64,000 nucleotides of DNA from Sphingomonas abietis (lineage in GTDB: Bacteria; Pseudomonadota; Alphaproteobacteria; Sphingomonadales; Sphingomonadaceae): positions 4,365,510-4,429,509 of the forward strand of contig NZ_CP115174.1 in NCBI RefSeq assembly GCF_027625475.1, in the 5' to 3' direction. The notes under the pieces are model-generated. The model did not search any database, had not been told where the DNA came from, and saw only the letters and a list, made by a program, of their open reading frames with translations. The translations under genes and the position numbers were made by a program. Position 1 is the stretch's first letter; each line of letters starts with the position of its first letter. Of this stretch, positions 59,724 to 64,000 are shown in pieces.

Positions 59724-60319
59724 CCATGCTCGCCGATGTTCCACGTGAAACACAGGAGCGTATCGCCGCGCTCAAGGCGCTGGTCGTCGAGGAGAATGGC
59801 CGGCAGAACCTAATCTCGGCGGCAACGATCGAGGCGTTCGAAGAACGCCACATCGCGGACTCGCTCCAGCTGCTCGCCCTTCTTCCGGGTGGCCCGATGC
59901 TCGACATCGGTTCCGGTGGCGGATTCCCCGGATTGGTTCTCGCCTGCACCAGCACGCGCGTCGTCCACCTGGTCGAGCCGCGCTCGAAGCGGGCGGCGTT
60001 CCTCCAGTCGGCAGCGGACGCGCTCGGCATCGCCGGCCATGTCCATGTCCACGCCAAGAAGGTGGAGCGGGTCGAACTTCCCCCGGTCGCTGCGATCACC
60101 GCGCGCGCCGTCGCCAATCTCGATACGCTGTTCACGATCGCGCTCCATTTGAGCGACGAAAATACGCGATGGGTGCTGCCAAAAGGCCAAAGTGCCGCTT
60201 CCGAACTGGCAGAGGCGCGGAGAACGTGGCAGGGTGAGTTTCGCCTGATTTCGAGCGTGACCGATGCCCAAGCGGCCATCGTCATCGCGGAAGGCGTTCG
60301 ACGGAGACGGGCTCGATGA
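59720..60319 (+). CDS. rsmG: 16S rRNA (guanine(527)-N7)-methyltransferase RsmG
   Basis: This 199-residue SAM-dependent methyltransferase methylates G527 of 16S rRNA. Motif I MLDIGSGGGFPGLVLA (near residue 56) and the VEPRSKRAAFL segment are typical, as is NLISAATIEAFEERHIADSLQL. Codons 6-11 (GAT GTT CCA CGT GAA ACA) contain the second parS. It overlaps mnmG and parA starts and stops, all in one unit. Confidence 0.95.
   Translation: MTMLADVPRETQERIAALKALVVEENGRQNLISAATIEAFEERHIADSLQLLALLPGGPMLDIGSGGGFPGLVLACTSTRVVHLVEPRSKRAAFLQSAADALGIAGHVHVHAKKVERVELPPVAAITARAVANLDTLFTIALHLSDENTRWVLPKGQSAASELAEARRTWQGEFRLISSVTDAQAAIVIAEGVRRRRAR
59737..59752. promoter_or_regulatory. parS centromere site 2, inside rsmG
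   Basis: TGTTCCACGTGAAACA is identical to the site at 57930 and falls within the fifth to eleventh codons of rsmG. The protein reads DVPRET there. It is 1.8 kb from the first site, as expected for a parS cluster. Confidence 0.95.
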
Positions 60320-61101
60320 TGCGTATCGCGGTAGCCAATCAAAAGGGCGGTGTCGGCAAGACGACGACGACGATCAACGTCGGCACGGCGCTCGCGGCGA
60401 GTGGCTGGAAGGTGCTGGTGGTCGACCTCGACCCGCAGGGCAATGCCTCGACCGGGCTGGGCGTCGATCGCGCCGATCGCACCCTGTCGAGCTATGACCT
60501 GCTGGTCGGCAGCGCGAGCGTCGCCGAGGCGGCGATCGCGACCCGCGTGCCGCGTCTCGATCTGGTCGCCTCGACGGTGGACCTGTCCGGTGCGGAGATC
60601 GAGCTGGTCGATCTCGAGCGGCGCGCACATCGCCTCGACATGGCGCTGTCCGAAGCCCCGCCGGGGCGCTGGGATGTCGTCATCATCGATTGTCCGCCAT
60701 CGCTGGGCCTGCTGACGATCAACGCGATGAGCGCGGCCGAATCGCTGCTCGTGCCGCTGCAATGCGAGTTCTTCGCGCTCGAAGGGTTGAGCCAGCTGCT
60801 CCAGACGATCGAGCGCGTCCGCGCCCGCTTTAATCCCGAACTCCAGATTCTCGGCGTTGCCCTCACCATGTACGACAAACGCAACCGCCTGTCCGAACAG
60901 GTCGCCCAGGATGTTCGCGCCTGCCTGGGCAAGCTGGTGTTCGACACCATCATCCCGCGCAACGTCCGCCTGTCCGAAGCACCGAGCCATGGCGTGCCGG
61001 CGCTGATCTACGATCACCGCTGTTCGGGATCCGAGGCCTATATCGGCCTGTCGCGTGAACTCATGGGCCGGCTGCCCCGGCGCGGGCAGGTGGCGGCGTG
61101 A
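60316..61101 (+). CDS. parA: Chromosome-partitioning ATPase ParA
   Basis: This 261-residue deviant Walker ATPase has the motif KGGVGKTTT near residue 11 and DLDPQGNAST near 40, typical of ParA/Soj. It has no N-terminal DNA-binding extension, as in chromosomal ParA. With ParB and parS it segregates the origin region. It overlaps rsmG (ATGATG) and parB (GTGA). Confidence 0.96.
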   Translation: MMRIAVANQKGGVGKTTTTINVGTALAASGWKVLVVDLDPQGNASTGLGVDRADRTLSSYDLLVGSASVAEAAIATRVPRLDLVASTVDLSGAEIELVDLERRAHRLDMALSEAPPGRWDVVIIDCPPSLGLLTINAMSAAESLLVPLQCEFFALEGLSQLLQTIERVRARFNPELQILGVALTMYDKRNRLSEQVAQDVRACLGKLVFDTIIPRNVRLSEAPSHGVPALIYDHRCSGSEAYIGLSRELMGRLPRRGQVAA

Positions 61102-61997
61102 GCGTCGAGCCGGTTCCCGCACGCCGCCGTCCGTCGGGGCTCGGGCGTGGCCTGTCCGCGCTGATGGGTGAGGTCGAGCGCGAGCAGCCGGTCGCCGGCG
61201 AGGCGCCGTCCGAGGGCGTGCGGATGGTGCCGGTCGGCGATATCCGGCCGCATCCCGATCAGCCGCGCCGCCATTTCGACGAGGAGAAGCTGGAGGAACT
61301 GGCCCAGTCGATCGCGACTCGCGGCGTGCTCCAGCCGATTGTGCTCCGCAGGATCGGCACCGGCTATCAGATCGTCGCCGGCGAGCGTCGCTGGCGGGCC
61401 GCCCAGCGCGCCCGGTTGCACGAGGTGCCGGCGCTGGTCCGCGATCTCAATGACACCGAAACGCTCGAAATCGCAATCATCGAGAATATCCAGCGCGCCG
61501 ATCTCAACGCGATCGAGGAGGCCGAAGCCTATCAGCGGCTGATCGCCGATTTCGGCCATAGCCAGGAAGCGCTCGGCAAGCTCGTTCAGAAATCGCGTAG
61601 CCATGTCGCCAACCTGTTGCGATTGCTCGATCTTCCTTCCGTGGTTCGGCAGGAAGTGGCGCATGGCCATCTCAGCATGGGCCATGCCCGCGCGCTGATC
61701 ACCGCCCCCGATCCCGAGAAACTCGCCGCCGACGTCATCCGCCGCGGCCTGTCGGTGCGCGATACCGAACGCCTTGCCCGCACGGTGAAGGATGGCGGCA
61801 CGCCCAAGGAGCGGATCGCCAAGGCGCCGCCGGCGCCCGATGCCGACATCGCCGCGCTCGAACGGCAGCTGGGTGACATGCTCGGCCTCGCCGTCCGCAT
61901 CGCGCATGCGGGGGAGGGCGGCACTGTCACGCTGTCCTATTCGAGCCTCGATCAGCTCGACATGATCTGCCAGCGGCTTAGCGGTGAGAAAATCTAG
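61098..61997 (+). CDS. parB: Chromosome-partitioning protein ParB
   Basis: This 299-residue ParB has an N-terminal RRRPSGLGRGLSALMGE (ParA-interaction) segment, a CTPase/partition domain (about residues 35-125; QIVAGERRWRAAQRA with the GERRxR motif), a helix-turn-helix (about 150-200) and a C-terminal dimerisation domain (about 250-299). It binds the two parS sites upstream. The GTG start overlaps the parA stop. Confidence 0.96.
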   Translation: MSVEPVPARRRPSGLGRGLSALMGEVEREQPVAGEAPSEGVRMVPVGDIRPHPDQPRRHFDEEKLEELAQSIATRGVLQPIVLRRIGTGYQIVAGERRWRAAQRARLHEVPALVRDLNDTETLEIAIIENIQRADLNAIEEAEAYQRLIADFGHSQEALGKLVQKSRSHVANLLRLLDLPSVVRQEVAHGHLSMGHARALITAPDPEKLAADVIRRGLSVRDTERLARTVKDGGTPKERIAKAPPAPDADIAALERQLGDMLGLAVRIAHAGEGGTVTLSYSSLDQLDMICQRLSGEKI

Positions 61998-62034
61998 GCG
62001 CATTCCGACGAGCGGACGTCAGTTTCGGGCTTGC

Positions 62035-62113
62035 CGTGCTCCTGCGTGGGCAGAAGCCCAGATTGGGAGCTGCAAGCTCGATGCCTTTAGGCTCCTGCCT
62101 ACGCAGGCGCACG
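62035..62113. repeat. Pair of inverted REP-like units
   Basis: Unit 1 (62035-62059) and the reverse complement of unit 2 (62089-62113) agree at 21 of 25 positions; each contains a CTCCTGC-type palindrome. They form an inverted pair in the 140-base gap between parB and holA (convergent). The layout is that of a REP pair; similar GC-rich CTCCTGC elements are common in sphingomonad genomes. They may also fold as a terminator. Confidence 0.55.
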
Positions 62114-62137
62114 AAAGGACGAGCACCTCGATTAAGG

Positions 62138-63160
62138 CTAGCGCCTGCGTGCCGCCTGGCGGGCGATGGTGAACAGCTCGGCTTCCACCGCGATCGGGCC
62201 GGGGCCGGTCGCCCGCATGATGTCGCGCCCCACGATCGAGACGCGCTCGATGGCTCGCGCGATCCGGGCGGACGGCCAGCGCGCGGCATAGCCCGCCATC
62301 TTCTCCTTCTGCTTCCAGAAGATCGCCCGGCCGGCCTTTTCCACGGCCTGCGACGGCGAGGCCCCACGATCGATCTCGGCGCGGATCGCGGCGAGCTGGA
62401 TCAGCTGGGGCAGCAAGGTGCGGACGAGGCCCACGCCCTCGCGTCCATCCTCGATCAGGCGGGCGATCTCGGTGTCGAGCACGGCTTCCTCGCCGCCCAG
62501 CACCGCATCCACGAAGCGGGTGACATCGGCCTCGCCCATGTCGGCGCCTATCGCGTCCAGCATCGCATGATCGGCCTCCCGCGGCTGCTCGGGGCTGGCA
62601 TCGGCATAGAGCGCCAGCTTGTCGATCTCGGAAGCCAGGATCGCGCGATCGCCACCCGTCGCGGCGGACAGCCGGCGGGCGACGTCGCGGCCGATCCGCA
62701 GGCCCTGCTCGCGGCCGAGTTCGATGGCGATCCGATCGATATCGGCCGCCTCGGGCGGCCAGCTGGCGAATTGCATCGCCGCCGGGTGATCGCTGGTGAG
62801 CTTGACCAGCTTCGAATCCTTGCGGAGCGCGCCGGCGATCAGCACCGCCGGATTGCCCGCCGCCGGCGCGTCCAGCAGCGCTTCCAGCGCCGCCAGGCAG
62901 CTGTCGGTCACGCCCTCGACGCGAATGTGGCGCGGCCCGCCGAACATCGACAGGGATGCCGCCTCGTCGGCCAGCAGGGCCGGGTCGGCGGCGATCCGCG
63001 CCGCCTCCAGATCGATCCGCTCGGCATCCGGCCCCATCGCCTTGGCGAGCCGGGCCGCCAGTGCCCGCGAGCCGGATTCGTCCGGCCCGTAGAGCAGGTA
63101 GCAACGGACGGCAGGATCGGCCCGATCCAGCGCGCGCTCGATGGCGGCGCTCTTGGCCAT
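62138..63160 (-). CDS. holA: DNA polymerase III subunit delta
   Basis: This 340-residue subunit of the clamp loader has the HolA pattern YLLYGPDESGSRALAARLAKAMG near the start, followed by a AAA+-like lobe, lid and helical C-terminal collar. It opens the beta sliding clamp. Its ATG overlaps the stop of lptE (TGATG), and the gene order leuS-lptE-holA is the usual one. Confidence 0.92.
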   Translation of the reverse strand: MAKSAAIERALDRADPAVRCYLLYGPDESGSRALAARLAKAMGPDAERIDLEAARIAADPALLADEAASLSMFGGPRHIRVEGVTDSCLAALEALLDAPAAGNPAVLIAGALRKDSKLVKLTSDHPAAMQFASWPPEAADIDRIAIELGREQGLRIGRDVARRLSAATGGDRAILASEIDKLALYADASPEQPREADHAMLDAIGADMGEADVTRFVDAVLGGEEAVLDTEIARLIEDGREGVGLVRTLLPQLIQLAAIRAEIDRGASPSQAVEKAGRAIFWKQKEKMAGYAARWPSARIARAIERVSIVGRDIMRATGPGPIAVEAELFTIARQAARRR

Positions 63161-63660
63161 CAGTGGCCCTTGCTGTTCCGCGCGAAGACGGCGACCCGCG
63201 TCACGATCTGGTCGGCGACGTCCTGCACCAGATTTTCCAGCGCGGTCTGCTCGGCCGCGACCGTGGCATAGTCCGAACTCACCACGTCGATACCGGCGTC
63301 TGAGCCGGCACTGGCATCCAGCAACGTCGTGCCCTGCGCATCATTGGTGACGAGGCGGAAACGGGCACGCAGCGCCCGGCGCTCGCGGGTGACGGTGTTG
63401 TCGGTGCGGATGCCCAGGCCGGTGATCTGATCACTGAGATCGACCACCAGTTTGTAGCGTGGCGTGTCATGCCCGTTCGCGCCGAGCCGATCGACCAGCG
63501 CGCCGCGCATCATCCAGCCGGCCTGCCCGCCGATCTCGCCGACCTCGATCTGCGCCAGCTTCTGCGACACCGGCCCATGGGTGCCACCGGCGTAAAGCGG
63601 GTGGAGGCCACAGCCCGTCAGGGCGAGCGGCAGGAGGAGGGCGGCCAGCCGCATCTTCAT
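63160..63660 (-). CDS. lptE: LPS-assembly lipoprotein LptE
   Basis: This 166-residue lipoprotein has a signal peptide with lipobox LTGC (Cys17), then a small alpha/beta domain (QKLAQIEVGEI, LRARFRLVTNDAQGTTLLDAS). LptE plugs LptD in the outer membrane to insert lipopolysaccharide. It lies between leuS and holA, overlapping both. Confidence 0.88.
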   Translation of the reverse strand: MKMRLAALLLPLALTGCGLHPLYAGGTHGPVSQKLAQIEVGEIGGQAGWMMRGALVDRLGANGHDTPRYKLVVDLSDQITGLGIRTDNTVTRERRALRARFRLVTNDAQGTTLLDASAGSDAGIDVVSSDYATVAAEQTALENLVQDVADQIVTRVAVFARNSKGH

Positions 63661-64000
63661 GCGACGAGGTTCACAAGCCGGTCGGGAACCACGATCACCT
63701 TCTTGGGCTCCTTGCCGTCGAGGAACGCGATGACCTTCTGCGAGCCGAGCGCCAGCGCCTCGAGCGCCGCCTTGTCCGAACCCTTGGCCACGGTCAGCGT
63801 GTCGCGCAGCTTGCCATTGACCTGGATCGCGATCGTCACCTCGTCATCGATCAGCAGCGCCGGATCGACCGCCGGCCAATCGGCCAATGCAATCAGCCCG
63901 TCATGACCGCGCGCGCTCCACGCTTCCTCGGCAAGGTGCGGGATCATCGGCGCGACGAGGCGCAGCATCGTGTCGATGCCTGCCGTGCGCGACGCGGACG
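63657..64000 (-). CDS. leuS: Leucine--tRNA ligase, C-terminal part (continues past window)
   Basis: The frame stays open to the right edge, so this is only the 3' part of leuS (about 113 residues). It includes the end of the anticodon-binding domain (MLRLVAPMIPHLAEEAW) and the C-terminal domain typical of bacterial LeuRS (IDDEVTIAIQVNGKLRDTL ... KKVIVVPDRLVNLV). It overlaps the lptE start (ATGA). Confidence 0.94.
   Translation of the reverse strand, partial: SASRTAGIDTMLRLVAPMIPHLAEEAWSARGHDGLIALADWPAVDPALLIDDEVTIAIQVNGKLRDTLTVAKGSDKAALEALALGSQKVIAFLDGKEPKKVIVVPDRLVNLVA

Noticed and set aside
57930..61997. A replication origin in the mnmE-parB region
   Set aside because: No cluster of DnaA boxes or AT-rich unwinding region was seen. 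The genes and parS suggest proximity only.

Overview
This is chromosomal sequence from a high-GC alphaproteobacterium, most likely a Sphingomonas-type member of the Sphingomonadaceae. The call rests on gene content: small families typical of alphaproteobacteria (DUF1489, TIGR02186, DUF6489), rpoZ next to a bifunctional Rel/SpoT enzyme, a CysD plus fused CysN-CysC operon, a complete Entner-Doudoroff operon (zwf-pgl-edd), a TonB-dependent siderophore receptor, and a mnmE-mnmG-rsmG-parA-parB run with two parS sites. The family level is inferred from gene content and style, not from a database search. Nothing looks like a plasmid, phage or transposon. There is no rRNA and no CRISPR array, and only one tRNA.

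Layout. 1-7.4 kb: a sulfite-exporter-like membrane protein cut by the window edge with a TIGR02186 partner, a HerA-like ATPase, a SUV3-like helicase with an S4 protein, a seven-iron ferredoxin, and CarD with a strong terminator. 7.4-17.5 kb: envelope proteins (a double TonB-C-domain protein and two head-GIN proteins), DUF1489, MgtE, a cyclophilin, a LysR regulator, and a two-domain CDC48/VCP-like ATPase preceded by an orphan terminator. 17.1-24.1 kb: a monooxygenase-like protein, phospholipid N-methyltransferase, cardiolipin synthase, rpoZ, an HxlR regulator, Rel, DUF952 and a His/Asp-rich metal exporter. 24.2-31.5 kb: edd, pgl and zwf, then two exported peptidases.

31.7-39 kb is the most interesting part. 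A TonB protein, a SEL1-repeat protein, a siderophore receptor, ApbE, a DUF4198 protein, a DUF2271 protein carrying an ApbE-type flavinylation motif (NGISGAT), and a PepSY membrane protein lie in a row on the minus strand. Three Fur-box-like sites precede its three likely transcription units. I read this as an iron-responsive locus combining siderophore uptake with a flavin-based periplasmic electron-transfer module.

39-47 kb: a nitronate monooxygenase and a TetR regulator, each with a copy of the same palindrome upstream; the cysD-cysNC-cysQ sulfate-activation operon; an FMN reductase, an alpha/beta hydrolase, an SDR and tRNA-Gly(GCC). 47.5-56.7 kb: a CnoX-like thioredoxin, a Lon-N protein, Trm112, a ubiquinone-type hydroxylase, FtsK, LolA, a structured candidate small RNA, XthA, RibA with a degenerate N-terminal domain, a YkuD transpeptidase and DUF6489. 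56.6-64 kb: mnmE, mnmG, rsmG, parA and parB with two parS sites, a REP-like inverted pair, then holA, lptE and leuS on the minus strand. Two parS sites and this gene order suggest the origin is nearby, but no origin was seen in the window.

Several start codons were moved inward from the longest open frame using ribosome-binding sites and family conservation; this is stated per gene.
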